A stretch of 64,000 bases of DNA from Alicyclobacillus kakegawensis NBRC 103104 (GCF_001552655.1 NZ_BCRP01000003.1:62001-126000), one strand, 5' to 3'. Positions 46,539-57,510 are shown, counted from the first letter of the stretch. Notes: generated by a model from the sequence alone, not told the origin. Numbers and translations: made by a program.

Positions 46539-46973
46539 TTATTTGCCCAATGAGATGGCAGCCGTCTCCATCTGTTTAGCGGCGTCAAACGCCGTCACGT
46601 TCGCCTGGTACGCGCGGGCCGCGGAAATCATGTCGACCATTTCGGTGGAAATGTCCACATTGGGCATCTGTACGTATCCATTGACCGCATCCGGATTCCC
46701 CGGATCATAAACAACCCGGAACGGGCTCGGGTCTTGCACAATCCCGACCACCTGAACGCCGGCATCCGGCTCCGTTTCCGATTGCGCCGCCGACAGCGCG
46801 TCCTGAAAGCTGTTCGTTCTGGGCGCCAGAATGACCATCTCTCGACGGTAGGGACCGCCCGTTGGGGTGCGCGTCGTATTCGCGTTGGCGATGTTGTTGG
46901 CGATAACATCCATGCGCACACGTTCAGCGGTCAATCCGGACGCGCTGATGGCCAAATCGCCTAGCCACGACAC
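46539..46973 (-). CDS. flgC: Flagellar proximal rod protein FlgC
   Basis: FlgC is a proximal rod subunit. The 144-residue protein has the rod N-terminus GDLAISASGLTAERVRMDVI with ANNIANANTTRTPTGGPYRR. The C-terminus VDISTEMVDMISAARAYQAN plus VTAFDAAKQM is typical. GTG start at 46973, six bases after flgB. Confidence 0.96.
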   Translation of the reverse strand: MSWLGDLAISASGLTAERVRMDVIANNIANANTTRTPTGGPYRREMVILAPRTNSFQDALSAAQSETEPDAGVQVVGIVQDPSPFRVVYDPGNPDAVNGYVQMPNVDISTEMVDMISAARAYQANVTAFDAAKQMETAAISLGK

Positions 46974-46979
46974 CGGTTA

Positions 46980-47363
46980 TCACTCCCCTTGAATCGCTTC
47001 GCGCAGCCGGAGTATCCGAAGATCCACGTCTTGCACGAGAGCGTTGTAACGGATCTGATTCGCCGCCAATTCGCTCATCTCGGCATCCACATCGACGTTG
47101 TTGCCGTTGTTTTGTACCGCTGTCGATGTGTCAGTGACCACCTGCGGCTGCACGGACACCAACTGATTCAACTCGTCCGTGGTCAGACCGGAGCCATCGG
47201 TCGACGCCAGTTGCTGCTGCAGCATCGATTCAAAAGACACATCCTGGCGCTTGTAACCCGGTGTATCCACATTGGCGATGTTGTTGGCGTATACGCTCTG
47301 ACGCAAATTGGATGCCGCTAACGCGTTTTGCAGGAGTTGAAACGTCCCTGTGTCCAGTGTCAT
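46980..47363 (-). CDS. flgB: Flagellar proximal rod protein FlgB
   Basis: FlgB is the first rod subunit and the first gene of the fla/che operon. The 127-residue protein has LLQNALAASNLRQSVYANNI then ANVDTPGYKRQDVSFESML near the N-terminus and EMSELAANQIRYNALVQDV with LRILREAI-like ending (seen as LRILRLREAIQGE). ATG at 47363. A terminator after hslU lies upstream, so it should have its own promoter in 47364-47490, although none was clear by eye. Confidence 0.96.
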   Translation of the reverse strand: MTLDTGTFQLLQNALAASNLRQSVYANNIANVDTPGYKRQDVSFESMLQQQLASTDGSGLTTDELNQLVSVQPQVVTDTSTAVQNNGNNVDVDAEMSELAANQIRYNALVQDVDLRILRLREAIQGE

Positions 47364-47493
47364 CTTTTCACCCCGTCAACCTCTGCCACAACATGGGCAT
47401 GATTCCTGCGGGCATAACTACTTTCCTAGGGTTACTAATTCGACACCCCGCGGCAGATTCCTGCACACTTCGACACGATTCCCCATGAATGAG

Positions 47494-47518
47494 AAAAAGC
47501 CACCAAACTTTCGGTGGC
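47494..47518 (-). terminator. Intrinsic terminator after hslU
   Basis: Minus strand: GCCACC-GAAAGTTT-GGTGGC hairpin (arms 47513-47518 and 47499-47504) followed directly by TTTTTCTC. It is 26 bases after the hslU stop and separates the topA-trmFO-xerC-hslVU genes from the flagellar operon. Confidence 0.85.
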
Positions 47519-47543
47519 CTAACTTTCTGGTTAACCCGCAGGA

Positions 47544-48932
47544 CTACAGGATGAACTGGCTGAGATCGCGATTGACGACAATCGTCCCCAGCTTCTCCTG
47601 CACATATTCAGGCGTGATGACTACCTCTTCCAGGTGTACTTCTGGAGCCTCGAAGGACAAGTCCTCCAGCAGTTTTTCGACCAGGGTGTGCAGACGGCGC
47701 GCCCCGATGTTCTCGGTCTCCTTGTTCACCTGCACCGCCAGTTCGGCGATGCGACGGATAGCCTCGTCGGTGAAGCGGACTTTCACACCCTCCGTTTCCA
47801 ACAGGGCCGTGTATTGCTTGAGCAAGGCGTGTTGCGGTTCTTTCAGGATCTTTTCAAAATCGTCCGCGGTCAGGCTCGTGAGTTCCACGCGAATCGGGAA
47901 CCGCCCCTGCAGTTCTGGGATCAGGTCAGACGGCTTGGAGATATGAAACGCACCAGCAGCAATGAACAGGATGTGATCCGTCGATACCGGCCCATATTTG
48001 GTCACCACCGTGGAGCCCTCGACAATCGGCAGAATGTCACGCTGCACGCCTTCACGCGAGACATCGCGCGTGTTTTGCTCCCGGCCCGCAATCTTATCCA
48101 TCTCGTCAATGAAAATGATCCCGTGGTTTTCGACGCGCCGGACCGCTTCGGCCGTCACCGCATCCATGTCAATCAGCTTCTGCGCCTCTTCCTGCTCCAG
48201 CACACGCCTGGCCTCGCGCACGGTCAGGCGGCGTTTGCGCAGCCGCTTGGGCAATAAGTTCCCCAGCATCTCCTGGAGATTGCCCATTCCCTCCGCGCCC
48301 ATGCCGGGCAAAAAACCCATCATCGGCGCCGCCTGTTCCTCCACCTCGATTTCAATCTCCTGGTCCTCCAGCTGACCGCTGCGCAATTGCTGACGAACCC
48401 GCCGCCGCTCGCTGCGGACGCTCTCCGACGGTGTCTCCTGTTCACTGGACGCGCCGGGGTTGGCTCCAAACAACATTTCGAATGGATTGCGCATACCCCG
48501 CCTGGCGCTCGGGTCTGGCACCAATGCCTGGACGATCCGTTCGTCAGCGTGTTCTCGAGCCTGATCTTTGACCCGTTCCATGTGTTCCGATTTCACCATG
48601 CGGATGGCGGTCTCCACCAAATCACGCACCATGGATTCCACATCGCGACCGACGTAGCCCACCTCGGTGAACTTGGTCGCCTCCACCTTGATGAAGGGGG
48701 CCCCAACCAGGCGACTCAAGCGGCGGGCAATCTCTGTCTTGCCCACACCTGTCGGACCAATCATAAGAATGTTTTTCGGCGTGACTTCCGCCTGCAGCTC
48801 GGGCGCCAGCTTGGCGCGCCGCATCCGGTTGCGCAGCGCGACGGCCACCGCGCGTTTGGCCGCCTGCTGTCCGACAATGTACCGGTCCAGTTCCTCGACA
48901 ATCTGACGCGGGGTTAATTCCCGATAGGCCAT
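47544..48932 (-). CDS. hslU: ATP-dependent protease ATPase subunit HslU (ClpY)
   Basis: HslU unfolds substrates for the HslV peptidase. The 462-residue AAA+ protein has [20 protein letters not shown], Walker [20 protein letters not shown] near residue 57 and [17 protein letters not shown]. The inserted I-domain (residues about 110-230) contains a Gly/Met-rich stretch [17 protein letters not shown], and Walker B is [16 protein letters not shown] at 48932 after TTGGAGG. A terminator follows; codY, the usual next gene, is absent. Confidence 0.96.
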   Translation of the reverse strand: MAYRELTPRQIVEELDRYIVGQQAAKRAVAVALRNRMRRAKLAPELQAEVTPKNILMIGPTGVGKTEIARRLSRLVGAPFIKVEATKFTEVGYVGRDVESMVRDLVETAIRMVKSEHMERVKDQAREHADERIVQALVPDPSARRGMRNPFEMLFGANPGASSEQETPSESVRSERRRVRQQLRSGQLEDQEIEIEVEEQAAPMMGFLPGMGAEGMGNLQEMLGNLLPKRLRKRRLTVREARRVLEQEEAQKLIDMDAVTAEAVRRVENHGIIFIDEMDKIAGREQNTRDVSREGVQRDILPIVEGSTVVTKYGPVSTDHILFIAAGAFHISKPSDLIPELQGRFPIRVELTSLTADDFEKILKEPQHALLKQYTALLETEGVKVRFTDEAIRRIAELAVQVNKETENIGARRLHTLVEKLLEDLSFEAPEVHLEEVVITPEYVQEKLGTIVVNRDLSQFIL

Positions 48933-48949
48933 CTTACCGCCTCCAAAAT

Positions 48950-49501
48950 TTAAGCAGGTCCTATGCCCAGTTCTTCGACAACGATATGATCATTCGTGTA
49001 CACGCAGATCTCCGACGCCATCTTCAAAGCTTCGCGGGCGATGTCCGCCACATCCATGGAGGTGTGACGCACCAAGGCGCGCCCGGCCGCCAGGGCATAG
49101 GCCCCGCCCGAACCGATGGCGCACAGGCCGTCATCCGGTTCAATCACCTCGCCGCTGCCCGAGAGAATGAACAGGTGCTGCTCATTCATGACGATGAGCA
49201 TGGCCTCCAGCTTGTGCAGCACTTTGTCGGAACGCCACTCGCGCGCCAGCTCGACGGCGGCCCGCTGCAGGTTGCCGTCAAACTCCTCCAGCCGCGACTC
49301 AAACTTCTCAAACAGCGTGAACGCGTCGGCCACAGAGCCGGCAAATCCGGCAATGACACGTCCTTGGTACAGCCGCCGCACCTTGCGGGCGTTTTGCTTC
49401 ATGATCATGGTGTTTCCCAGCGTCACCTGGCCATCGCCCGCCATCGCCCCGCGGCCGTCGCGCAGGATAGCAAATATGGTGGTCGCGTGCAAGTCCGACA
49501 T
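48950..49501 (-). CDS. hslV: ATP-dependent protease peptidase subunit HslV (ClpQ)
   Basis: HslV is the proteasome-like peptidase of the HslUV complex. The 183-residue protein starts [20 protein letters not shown], with both a penultimate Ser2, as used by B. subtilis CodW, and a Thr at the position of the normal N-terminal nucleophile. Further motifs are [20 protein letters not shown] and [18 protein letters not shown] with [19 protein letters not shown] at 49501 after AAAGGAGGAG. Lies 17 bases before hslU. Confidence 0.96.
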   Translation of the reverse strand: MSDLHATTIFAILRDGRGAMAGDGQVTLGNTMIMKQNARKVRRLYQGRVIAGFAGSVADAFTLFEKFESRLEEFDGNLQRAAVELAREWRSDKVLHKLEAMLIVMNEQHLFILSGSGEVIEPDDGLCAIGSGGAYALAAGRALVRHTSMDVADIAREALKMASEICVYTNDHIVVEELGIGPA

Positions 49502-49504
49502 GTG

Positions 49505-50431
49505 TTACTCCTCCTTTGTTCCCCCATCGGTGAGCCGCGCCCGCGGGTGCGCCCGGTCATAGACGCGCGCCAGCCGATCCCGGGTCGTATGGGTGTAGAT
49601 TTGCGTGGAGGACAGACTGGCGTGCCCCAGCAATTCTTGCACAGCGCGCAGGTCGGCCCCGCCATCCAACATGTGAGTGGCGAAGCTGTGCCGCAACGCG
49701 TGCGGGCTGATATGGTGCAAACGGCCGACACGTTCGATACACGCATTGAGAATCCGGCGCACGCTGCGGTCAGTCAGGCGGCCCCCGCGCCGGTTGATGA
49801 ACAGGGGCGAATCCCACGAGAGCTCGGGCCCGCGCAACGCCAGGTAGACGCGCACCGCTTGAATGGCGTAAGACCCCATCAACACATACCGCTCCTTGCG
49901 CCCCTTGCCCAGCACGCGGACTATCCCCTGCGCAAGGTCCACATCCCCCACATCCAGCCCGACGCCTTCACTGACGCGGACACCGGTAGCATACAGCAAC
50001 TCCAAAAGCGCCCGGTCGCGTGCCGACCAGATGTCTTGCTGGCCTATCGAATCCAGCAAGACCTTGACCTCTTCCTGATAATAGAAGTCCGGAATCGGCT
50101 TCGGAAGCTTGGGCAACTGAACCGCTCGCGCCGGATTTCCAGTCACGACACCTTCCCTTTCCAGGAAGTCAAAAAAACGCCGGTAACAGGACAACCGCCT
50201 GGCCAGCGTGCGTTTGGCCAGTCCCCGCTGCACCTCCTGCGCCAACAGGGCGCGCAGGTCGGTCAGGGTCACCTGGCCGGGCTCGTCCTTGTGCCGCTCC
50301 CGCAGAAAGTCCTGGAGGATCTGCAGGTCTTGACGGTACGCGACCACGGTGTGGACAGAGGCGCCCCTTTCATCCTGCAGGCGGGTCAAAAACTCCCTCA
50401 CATACGAAGCCAAACAGGACACCCAGGTCAC
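49505..50431 (-). CDS. xerC: Tyrosine recombinase XerC (CodV)
   Basis: XerC, with XerD, resolves chromosome dimers at dif. The 308-residue protein has the N-terminal SAM-like core-binding domain (residues about 1-110) and the catalytic domain with Arg in [16 protein letters not shown], the Lys region [31 protein letters not shown], and the nucleophilic Tyr in [14 protein letters not shown]. The GTG at 50431 overlaps the trmFO stop as GTGA. Confidence 0.95.
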   Translation of the reverse strand: MTWVSCLASYVREFLTRLQDERGASVHTVVAYRQDLQILQDFLRERHKDEPGQVTLTDLRALLAQEVQRGLAKRTLARRLSCYRRFFDFLEREGVVTGNPARAVQLPKLPKPIPDFYYQEEVKVLLDSIGQQDIWSARDRALLELLYATGVRVSEGVGLDVGDVDLAQGIVRVLGKGRKERYVLMGSYAIQAVRVYLALRGPELSWDSPLFINRRGGRLTDRSVRRILNACIERVGRLHHISPHALRHSFATHMLDGGADLRAVQELLGHASLSSTQIYTHTTRDRLARVYDRAHPRARLTDGGTKEE

Positions 50432-51735
50432 ACCTCGATTCTGGCCAGCACGCGCTGCCAGTCCGCCAACGCTCGATCCGCCAGTTTTTGATGGCGCTCG
50501 CGTTTGTCTCGAACCGTCTGGTCGAGTGGCGGAAACAGGCCGAACGTGGCGTTCATCGGTTGAAAATTGTCCGGTGAAGCTTCCGTGATATAGTGGGCCA
50601 AGCTGCCGATGGCGGTGGTTCGCGGCGGCGTGAGGACGCTTTGGCCGACGGCCAGCCGTCCGGCGTTGAGACCAGCTATCAGGCCCGCAGCCGCCGATTC
50701 CACGTACCCTTCGACGCCCGTCATCTGCCCGGCGAAAAACAAGGTGGGACGTGCCCGCGTCTGATATGTCGGCAAAAGGACAGTGGGACTGTTCATATAG
50801 GTGTTGCGGTGCATCACCCCGTATCGCACGAATTCGGCCTGTTCCAGTCCGGGGATCATGCGGAACACCCGCTTTTGCTCACCCCACTTCAGGTGGGTCT
50901 GAAACCCGACGATGTTGTACAGGTTGCCGGCCGCGTTATCCTGACGCAGTTGCACGACCGCATAGGGCCGCCGCCCAGTGCGTGGGTCCTCGAGACCCAC
51001 AGGCTTCATGGGGCCAAACAGCAAGGTTTTCGGGCCCCGTTTGGCCATCACCTCTATCGGCATGCAACCCTCGAAGTACTTTTCCTCCTCAAAGTCGTGC
51101 AGAGGAGCTGTTTCGGCGGTGACCAGCGCCTCGTAGAAAGCCTCAAACTGCTTCTCGTCAAACGGGCAATTCAGGTATGCCGCCTCCCCCTTGCCGTACC
51201 TGGAAGCAGCGAACACCTTCTCCCGGTCAATCGACTCGCTGGTCACAATCGGCGACGCCGCATCGTAGAAGTACAGATGCCGACCTCCGACCAACCTCTC
51301 GATCGCGGCCGAGAGCGCCGGGGAAGTCAAAGGGCCGGTGGCCACCACCACGATTCCGTCCGCCGGAATGTCCCGGACCTCTTCCCGGCGCACGGTGACG
51401 CGTGGGTGTTGCTCCAGGGCGCGTGTCACCGCCTGGGCAAACCCCTCCCTGTCGACTGCCAAAGCGCTGCCTGCGGGCACAGCATGCGCGTCGGCAGCCC
51501 GCATGATGAGGGAGTCAAGCCTCCGCATCTCCTCTTTGAGCAGCCCGACCGCGTTGGTCAGGGCATTGGAGCGCAAAGAATTGGTGCACACCAACTCGGC
51601 AAACCAGGGTGTGTGGTGAGCCGGCGTCTTGACCTGCGGCCGCATTTCGTACAGTGTCACCGAGGCCCCTTGCCGGGCAGCCTGCCAGGCCGCCTCCGAA
51701 CCCGCCAATCCGGCGCCAATCACGGTGACATGCAT
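50428..51735 (-). CDS. trmFO: Methylenetetrahydrofolate-tRNA-(uracil-5-)-methyltransferase TrmFO
   Basis: TrmFO methylates U54 of tRNA using methylene-THF and FADH2. The 435-residue protein starts [20 protein letters not shown] (FAD Rossmann motif) and has the cysteine motif [20 protein letters not shown] near residue 52 and the second Cys in [16 protein letters not shown]. The ATG at 51735 is preferred over 51741 because of its spacing to AGGGGG. It lies just after topA and overlaps xerC, the typical Bacillota order. Confidence 0.96.
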   Translation of the reverse strand: MHVTVIGAGLAGSEAAWQAARQGASVTLYEMRPQVKTPAHHTPWFAELVCTNSLRSNALTNAVGLLKEEMRRLDSLIMRAADAHAVPAGSALAVDREGFAQAVTRALEQHPRVTVRREEVRDIPADGIVVVATGPLTSPALSAAIERLVGGRHLYFYDAASPIVTSESIDREKVFAASRYGKGEAAYLNCPFDEKQFEAFYEALVTAETAPLHDFEEEKYFEGCMPIEVMAKRGPKTLLFGPMKPVGLEDPRTGRRPYAVVQLRQDNAAGNLYNIVGFQTHLKWGEQKRVFRMIPGLEQAEFVRYGVMHRNTYMNSPTVLLPTYQTRARPTLFFAGQMTGVEGYVESAAAGLIAGLNAGRLAVGQSVLTPPRTTAIGSLAHYITEASPDNFQPMNATFGLFPPLDQTVRDKRERHQKLADRALADWQRVLARIEV

Positions 51736-51741
51736 CTGCAT

Positions 51742-53874
51742 CTACCCCCTAGCATATGCCCCAGATGTTGCCGGACGTTCCTTCCGCACACCTGCCTCAC
51801 TCCCCTCAGCTTCCGGGTGAGCCGCCTCATTGCTGCAAACGACCACGGTTTCTCCCTTGATTCGCTTTTCGACCATGGGATGACCGCACACCGGGCACAA
51901 AGCCCCGGTCGGACGGTTCCATAACACATACTCGCAATCCGGATAGCCGCTGCAGCCGTAGAAGACCCGCCGCTTCCCGCGGCGCTCGACCAAGGGCTTG
52001 CCGCATTGAGGGCAATTGACCCCGGCTTCCTTGACAATGGGCTTGGTGTTTCGGCACTCTGGAAAGCCCGGACAGGCGAGAAACTTGCCGTAGCGCCCGT
52101 GCTTGTAAACCATCTTGCGACCGCACTTTTCACAGATCACGTCCGATTCCTCGTCGGCAATTTCGACCTGGCCGAGCAGGTCCTCAGCGCGCTGTAGGTG
52201 TTGCTCGAAGGAGTCGTAGAATTCGCCCAACAGCCTGACCCAATCAATTTTCCCTTCCTCGACCAAGTCCAGTTCCTGCTCCAGGTTTGCGGTGAAGTCG
52301 ACATCAATCAACTCATGGAAGTACTGAAGCAGGAGGTCGACCACAATCTCGCCCAACTCGGTCGGGTGGAACCGTTTCTGCTCAAGTACCACATATCCCC
52401 GCTTCAGGATGGTGTCAATGGTCGGCGCATAGGTGCTGGGCCGGCCAATGCCCAGCTCCTCCATGGCCTTCACCAAGCTGGATTCTGAATAGCGCGGTGG
52501 CGGTTGCGTAAAGTGCTGCTCCGGCTGGAGAACAGGCGACTCCAGGGCCTGATGCGGTTCCAGGGGCGGCAGCAGGCGGGTCTGCTCGTCATCTGCCCCG
52601 GCATCGTCGCGGCCCTCTGTATACACGGCCATGAAACCAGGAAAACGCAGAACCGAGCCGCTGGCCCGGAACCACGCCCGCCCCGCCCGAATATCCACCG
52701 TGGTGGTGTCGAGCAGGGCGGAAGCCATCTGACTGGCCATGAACCGTTCCCAAATCAACTTGTACAAGCGGTATTGGTCACGCGAGAGAAAAGGCTTGAC
52801 CGAATCCGGATCGCGTGCCGCGGAGGTCGGCCGAATGGCTTCGTGCGCATCCTGGGCCCCGCCCTTGCTGGCATATTGGCGCGGGGTACCGGGCACATAT
52901 TCGTCGCCGAACCGTTCCCGCAGGTACGAGCGCGCTTCCGCCTGGGCCGACTCGGCAATGCGTGTGGAATCGGTGCGCATGTACGTGATCAGGCCCACGG
53001 CGCCGCCGGCGCCGACGTCCAGGCCCTCGTACAGTTGCTGCGCGACCGCCATCGTTTTGTAAGCGCGAAAGCCCAGTTTGCGGGCGGCCTCCTGCTGCAA
53101 ACTGCTGGTAGTAAATGGAGGGCTCGGATTGCGGCGCCGCTCCGCCTTTTTTACCGACTCGACCACAAACGGCTCACCAGCCACGGCCTGGAGCAATTCG
53201 TCGACCGCCGCTCGATTGGCCAGCGTGGTCTTCTCCTCTCCGTATCCGTGAAAACGAGCAGTAAAGCCCCCCTTTTCGGTCTCAAAACGGGCGTCAACGG
53301 TCCAGTACTCCTCCGGTTGAAAGGCGCGGATCTCCCGCTCCCTGTCGACTATCAACCGCACCGCCACAGACTGGACACGGCCGGCTGACAGGCCCTTTTT
53401 CACCTTTTTCCACAAGAGCGGGCTCAATCGATAACCGACCAACCGGTCCAGGATGCGCCGCGCCTGCTGCGCCTTGACCAGGTCCAAATCCAGCGGCCGC
53501 GGATGCTGAAAGGCTGCCTTGACCGCGTCCTTGGTGATCTCGTGAAACACCACCCGACATGAATCGGACGGATCGACATTCAACAGGTGGGCCAAGTGCC
53601 AGGCTATCGCCTCCCCCTCGCGGTCGGGGTCAGCCGCCAGGAAGATGCGTTTCGCCTTTTTCCCGGCCTCGCGCAGTCCTTTGATGACGTCGCCCTTGCC
53701 ACGGATGGTGATGTATTTGGGCTCAAAGTCGTGCTCGATATCCACTCCCAATTGGCTCTTTGGCAAATCCCGCACGTGTCCCATCGAAGCCTTGACCGTA
53801 TAGCGTTTGCCCAGATATTTGCCAATGGTCTTCGCCTTTGCCGGCGATTCCACGATGACCAAATAATCCGCCAA
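51742..53874 (-). CDS. topA: DNA topoisomerase I
   Basis: TopA relaxes negative supercoils with a type IA mechanism. The 710-residue protein opens with the Toprim domain ([35 protein letters not shown]), has the catalytic Tyr in [16 protein letters not shown] near residue 297, and the [18 protein letters not shown] block. Three C-terminal four-cysteine zinc modules follow (CEKCGRKM with [15 protein letters not shown] with [15 protein letters not shown] with a reduced second half). ATG at 53874 after GAGGGGGA. Confidence 0.97.
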   Translation of the reverse strand: MADYLVIVESPAKAKTIGKYLGKRYTVKASMGHVRDLPKSQLGVDIEHDFEPKYITIRGKGDVIKGLREAGKKAKRIFLAADPDREGEAIAWHLAHLLNVDPSDSCRVVFHEITKDAVKAAFQHPRPLDLDLVKAQQARRILDRLVGYRLSPLLWKKVKKGLSAGRVQSVAVRLIVDREREIRAFQPEEYWTVDARFETEKGGFTARFHGYGEEKTTLANRAAVDELLQAVAGEPFVVESVKKAERRRNPSPPFTTSSLQQEAARKLGFRAYKTMAVAQQLYEGLDVGAGGAVGLITYMRTDSTRIAESAQAEARSYLRERFGDEYVPGTPRQYASKGGAQDAHEAIRPTSAARDPDSVKPFLSRDQYRLYKLIWERFMASQMASALLDTTTVDIRAGRAWFRASGSVLRFPGFMAVYTEGRDDAGADDEQTRLLPPLEPHQALESPVLQPEQHFTQPPPRYSESSLVKAMEELGIGRPSTYAPTIDTILKRGYVVLEQKRFHPTELGEIVVDLLLQYFHELIDVDFTANLEQELDLVEEGKIDWVRLLGEFYDSFEQHLQRAEDLLGQVEIADEESDVICEKCGRKMVYKHGRYGKFLACPGFPECRNTKPIVKEAGVNCPQCGKPLVERRGKRRVFYGCSGYPDCEYVLWNRPTGALCPVCGHPMVEKRIKGETVVVCSNEAAHPEAEGSEAGVRKERPATSGAYARG

Positions 53875-53973
53875 TCTGTTTCCCCCTCAATCCCGGCCAG
53901 CGTTCATGGCTATCCCGCGCCTCCGCTCTGCATCGGCCACGCCGGATGCGTCCGGGTCCGGTGGAGGCTCCAC

Positions 53974-54001
53974 AATGAATAGGTATTCCTACCCATTCAT
54001 T
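53974..54001. promoter_or_regulatory. Inverted repeat upstream of topA, possible operator or RNA stem
   Basis: AATGAATAGGTA (53974-53985) and TACCCATTCATT (53990-54001) form 12-base arms with one mismatch around TTCC. It lies about 100 bases before topA. A consensus -35 TTGACA (54014-54019, minus strand) lies just upstream; the hexamer at 17-base spacing, ATGGGT, is a weak -10 inside the repeat. The arrangement looks like an operator over a promoter; the regulator is unknown. Confidence 0.45.
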
Positions 54002-54031
54002 CTCAGAAACCTGTGTCAACCCATGATAGCA

Positions 54032-55132
54032 TCACCGCTTTTTTGATTGCAAACCCACACCCGCCCGATATCCGCCGCCTGGTGCGCGCCCCAGCCAACC
54101 GCCCATTTCCAGCTCCAACAGGCCGGTGTACACCCTGGCCAACGGCCACCCGAGGCTGGATGCCAACTGATCAGGGGAAGCGTGCATCAGCGCCGCTTCG
54201 TACAACGCCTGCCACCGCTCCGGAGGGCGATGGGCCTCGCAGCAGGCCGAGTCCAACGCGCCGCCCAGGTCGGACACCAGGTCGTGCGGATCGATGAGCA
54301 GGCGCGCCCCGTCCTGAAGCAGCCGATTGGAACCGCGGCAATGAATGGAGGTGATGGGCCCTGGGACGGCGTACACGTCCCTGCCCAGCTCCAGCGCCAT
54401 GTCGGCCGTTCTCAGAGCACCGCTGCGTTCTCCGGCCTGGATGACCACAACCACGTGCGACAGGGCTGCCAGAATTCGGTTGCGCTCCGGAAACCGATGA
54501 CGAGCCACGCTTGTGCCCGGAGGATATTCGCTGACAAGCAGGCCGCGCCGCTGAATATATTCGTACAAACTCCGATGGGAAGGGGGATAACAGATGTCGG
54601 TGCCAGAGGCCAACACAGCCACCGTCCACCCGCCAGCCGCGAGGGCAGCCTCCTGAGCCGCGGCGTCGATGCCGAGGGCCATGCCGGACACGACACAAAA
54701 CCCAGCTTGTGCCAGCACCTGTCCGGTCCAGCGGGCTGCCTCCAGTCCATACGCCGACGCCCGGCGCGTGCCCACCACGCCCACGCCGAGCCGGTTCAAC
54801 GCCGCCGTCCGGCCGCTGACAAACAGGCACAGTGGCGGATAGGTCAGATGAAGCAGGGATTTAGGGTAGTCCGGCAGGCCGCGCACGAGGCAATGGACCC
54901 CCCGCTCCGCCAGTTGGGTCTCCAATTGCCGCGGTTGCACGCGGCGGCGCCAATCCTCCAGCCTCCGCACGGTGGCCGGCTGAAGGCGCACGGCTTCCAT
55001 CCACTCCCTCGGGTGTGCCTCCCAAACCCTGGTCGCACTCCCGAGCGCTTCGATCAAGCGCAACAGGCTCATCCGCTCCAATCCTTTGCACATCGCGAGG
55101 GCGATGGAACAAGCCTTTTCATCCTCGACCAC
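54032..55132 (-). CDS. dprA: DNA-processing protein DprA (Smf)
   Basis: DprA loads RecA on incoming single-stranded DNA during transformation. The 366-residue protein has an N-terminal helical SAM-like part (LLRLIEALGSATRVWEAHP). The Rossmann core has VGVVGTRRASAYGLEAARW, VVSGMALGIDAAAQEAAL, TVAVLASGTDICYPPSHRSL and FPERNRILAALSHVVVVIQA. A C-terminal winged-helix-like part follows. GTG at 55132 after GGGGGA. In B. subtilis smf also lies between sucD and topA. Confidence 0.95.
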   Translation of the reverse strand: MVEDEKACSIALAMCKGLERMSLLRLIEALGSATRVWEAHPREWMEAVRLQPATVRRLEDWRRRVQPRQLETQLAERGVHCLVRGLPDYPKSLLHLTYPPLCLFVSGRTAALNRLGVGVVGTRRASAYGLEAARWTGQVLAQAGFCVVSGMALGIDAAAQEAALAAGGWTVAVLASGTDICYPPSHRSLYEYIQRRGLLVSEYPPGTSVARHRFPERNRILAALSHVVVVIQAGERSGALRTADMALELGRDVYAVPGPITSIHCRGSNRLLQDGARLLIDPHDLVSDLGGALDSACCEAHRPPERWQALYEAALMHASPDQLASSLGWPLARVYTGLLELEMGGWLGRAPGGGYRAGVGLQSKKR

Positions 55133-55206
55133 GGTGTTCCCCCATCTCGCAGGGTTTTGACCCTATTGTGGCGGATGTCCACCCTAAGCGTCGATGGCAG
55201 ATAGGA

Positions 55207-55218
55207 GCAAACGTTTGC
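55207..55218. promoter_or_regulatory. Perfect palindrome GCAAACGTTTGC, cre-like site
   Basis: A 12-base perfect palindrome centred on CG lies between the sucD terminator and dprA. Read on the minus strand with flanks, it matches the Bacillus catabolite-responsive element pattern WTGNAANCGNWNNCW at all but one position. LacI/CcpA-type binding is therefore possible. It is downstream of sucCD and about 75 bases before dprA. Confidence 0.35.
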
Positions 55219-55244
55219 CACTGGATGTTAAAACACAATGGAAA

Positions 55245-55272
55245 GCGGCCCTGGCGTGGGGACCAGGGCCGC
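55245..55272 (-). terminator. Strong hairpin after sucD
   Basis: Minus strand: GCGGCCCTGG (55263-55272) pairs perfectly with CCAGGGCCGC (55245-55254) around an 8-base loop, followed by TTTCCATTGTGTTTT. It is 62 bases after the sucD stop and should end the sucCD transcript. Confidence 0.75.
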
Positions 55273-55334
55273 CTGCTCAGCGACTTCCCTCTCATCTGTC
55301 GCGGTGATGTCCGCTCACCCAGCAAGTGCTGGCT

Positions 55335-56240
55335 TCAACGGGCGGTGCGGCAGGACTCGAGCAGCCCGCGATCCTTTAAGTACTGCTCCATCGTCGCCCC
55401 CATGTCGGAAGGCGTCGGCGCCACGCGGATGCCGCACTCCTCAAGCTTCTTGATCTTAGAAGCGGCCGTGCCGCTGCCGCCGGAAATGATGGCGCCGGCG
55501 TGCCCCATGCGGCGTCCCGGAGGCGCGGTGGCGCCGGCGATAAAGCCGACCACCGGCTTGGTCATGTGATCGCGAATCCATTCGGCCGCCTGTTCTTCCG
55601 CGGTACCGCCAATCTCACCGATCATGATGACCGCTTCCGTGTCCGGATCATCATTGAACATCTTCAGCACGTCGATGAATTCCGTCCCTTTGACTGGATC
55701 GCCACCGATGCCGACCGCCGTCGACTGGCCGATGCCGCGCACGGTCAATTGGTAGACCGCCTCGTAGGTAAGGGTGCCGCTGCGGGAGACGACGCCGACT
55801 TTGCCTGGGACATGGATATAACCAGGCATAATGCCGATCTTACAGGCGCCGGGGGTGATCACGCCCGGGCAGTTGGGACCGATGAGCCGGGTGTGGCGGC
55901 CCTCCATGAAGCGCTTGACCTTGACCATGTCCAAGACCGGAATGCCTTCGGTGATGCAAATGACCAGGTCCAACTCGGCGTCGACGGCCTCCATGATGGC
56001 ATCGGCCGCAAACGCGGGCGGAACGTAGATGACCGAGGCGTTCGCCCCCGTCTTCTCGACCGCCTCGCGCACCGTGTTGAACACCGGCACCCCCTCGACA
56101 GTCGTTCCGCCTTTGCCCGGCGTGGTGCCGCCCACGACCTTCGTTCCGTATTCAATCGCTTGTTTTGTATGAAACAGGCCCTGTTTGCCGGTGATTCCCT
56201 GCGTGATGACGCGCGTCTCCTTGCCGACCAAAATACTCAT
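55335..56240 (-). CDS. sucD: Succinyl-CoA synthetase, alpha subunit
   Basis: SucD carries the CoA site and active-site histidine of succinyl-CoA synthetase in the TCA cycle. The 301-residue protein has [21 protein letters not shown], the CoA-binding [27 protein letters not shown], and the phospho-histidine loop [20 protein letters not shown] near residue 245. ATG at 56240 with GGGGGATT upstream. It lies 12 bases after sucC. Confidence 0.97.
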   Translation of the reverse strand: MSILVGKETRVITQGITGKQGLFHTKQAIEYGTKVVGGTTPGKGGTTVEGVPVFNTVREAVEKTGANASVIYVPPAFAADAIMEAVDAELDLVICITEGIPVLDMVKVKRFMEGRHTRLIGPNCPGVITPGACKIGIMPGYIHVPGKVGVVSRSGTLTYEAVYQLTVRGIGQSTAVGIGGDPVKGTEFIDVLKMFNDDPDTEAVIMIGEIGGTAEEQAAEWIRDHMTKPVVGFIAGATAPPGRRMGHAGAIISGGSGTAASKIKKLEECGIRVAPTPSDMGATMEQYLKDRGLLESCRTAR

Positions 56241-56252
56241 CGCAGAATCCCC

Positions 56253-57407
56253 CTATACCAAGGCGACGATGCGCTGAGCGGCGTCCGCCAGCGAGTCTGC
56301 CGCAACAATATTGAGTCCGGACTGGTTCAGGATTTCCTTGCCTTTTTCCACGTTGGTGCCTTCCAAGCGCACGACGAGCGGCTTGTCCAGTCCAATCTGC
56401 CGCGCCGCCGCGACGACCCCGTTGGCCACCACGTCGCACTGCTGGATGCCGCCAAAAATGTTGACCAAGATGCCTTTGACGTTCGGATCGGACAGGATGA
56501 GCTTGAAGGCCGCCGTGACCTTCTCCTCGTTGGCGCCGCCGCCGATGTCGAGGAAGTTGGCCGGCTCCCCGCCGTAGTATTTGATGGTGTCCATCGTCGC
56601 CATCGCCAGACCGGCGCCGTTGACCATGCACCCGATGTTTCCGTCGAGCGCGATGTAATTGAGACCAAACTTCGAGGCTTCAATCTCCTTCGGGTCTTCT
56701 TCGTCCAGGTCACGCAATTCGAGGATGTCGGGGTGGCGGTACAACGCATTGTCATCAAAGTTCAACTTGGCATCCAGAGCCATCACGTCGCCTTCTGCGG
56801 TGACGACGAGCGGGTTGATCTCGGCGACGGAGCAGTCCTTGTCCACAAAACACGCGTACAGACCGGTCATGAATTTGACCGCCTTATTGACCAGGGCATC
56901 GGGAATCTGAATCGCAAACGCGAGGTTGCGCGCCTGGTAGGGCAGCAGGCCCACGGCCGGATCTATCGTTTCCTTGAAAATCTTTTCCGGCGTCTTCGCG
57001 GCCACTTCCTCAATCTCCATGCCGCCCTCGGCCGATGCCATCATGACAACCCTGCCGCTTGCGCGATCCACAACCAAGCCTATGTAGTATTCCTTTTGAA
57101 TATTGGAGAGCTGTTCAATCAACAGACGCTTGACGACCTTGCCCTGCGGGCCGGTTTGATGCGTCACCAACGTCTTGCCGAGCAGTTCACGGGCGTTGGC
57201 CTCGACCTCCGCAAGCGACTTGGAAACCTTCACTCCGCCAGCTTTCCCGCGGCCGCCCGCGTGGATTTGCGCCTTGACGACCGCCTTTCCGCCCAGTTGC
57301 TTGGCATGCTCCACAGCTTCCTCGACCGTGAAAGCGACATGACCTTGCGGCACCGCGACGCCGTACTGCGCGAGCACAGACTTCGCCTGGTATTCGTGAA
57401 TGTTCAT
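56253..57407 (-). CDS. sucC: Succinyl-CoA synthetase, beta subunit (ADP-forming)
   Basis: SucC holds the nucleotide-binding ATP-grasp domain. The 384-residue protein starts [20 protein letters not shown] and has [40 protein letters not shown] and [19 protein letters not shown], with [20 protein letters not shown] near the end. ATG at 57407 after GAAAGGAGTCGGCGC. The sucC-sucD-dprA-topA order is that of B. subtilis, but a comM-yraN insertion separates it from the FlhB-C-like gene. Confidence 0.97.
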   Translation of the reverse strand: MNIHEYQAKSVLAQYGVAVPQGHVAFTVEEAVEHAKQLGGKAVVKAQIHAGGRGKAGGVKVSKSLAEVEANARELLGKTLVTHQTGPQGKVVKRLLIEQLSNIQKEYYIGLVVDRASGRVVMMASAEGGMEIEEVAAKTPEKIFKETIDPAVGLLPYQARNLAFAIQIPDALVNKAVKFMTGLYACFVDKDCSVAEINPLVVTAEGDVMALDAKLNFDDNALYRHPDILELRDLDEEDPKEIEASKFGLNYIALDGNIGCMVNGAGLAMATMDTIKYYGGEPANFLDIGGGANEEKVTAAFKLILSDPNVKGILVNIFGGIQQCDVVANGVVAAARQIGLDKPLVVRLEGTNVEKGKEILNQSGLNIVAADSLADAAQRIVALV

Positions 57408-57510
57408 GCGCCGACTCCTTTCTCGCCACGCCCATACGGCGCGGGCATCCCATGATCCCCGGGGCCATCGGGGACAATCCTTATATAGGATAAATCAGTC
57501 GAGAAGCATT

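Noticed and set aside
24645-47363. Frameshift or truncation as cause of missing cheA, cheB and flhG ATPase
   Set aside because: The flanking genes are intact and tightly spaced, and no remnants of CheA or CheB are visible in any frame; absence rather than decay.
57470-57500. TATAAG as -10 of sucC
   Set aside because: The hexamer is reasonable, but no -35 at a normal distance could be found, so no promoter is listed.
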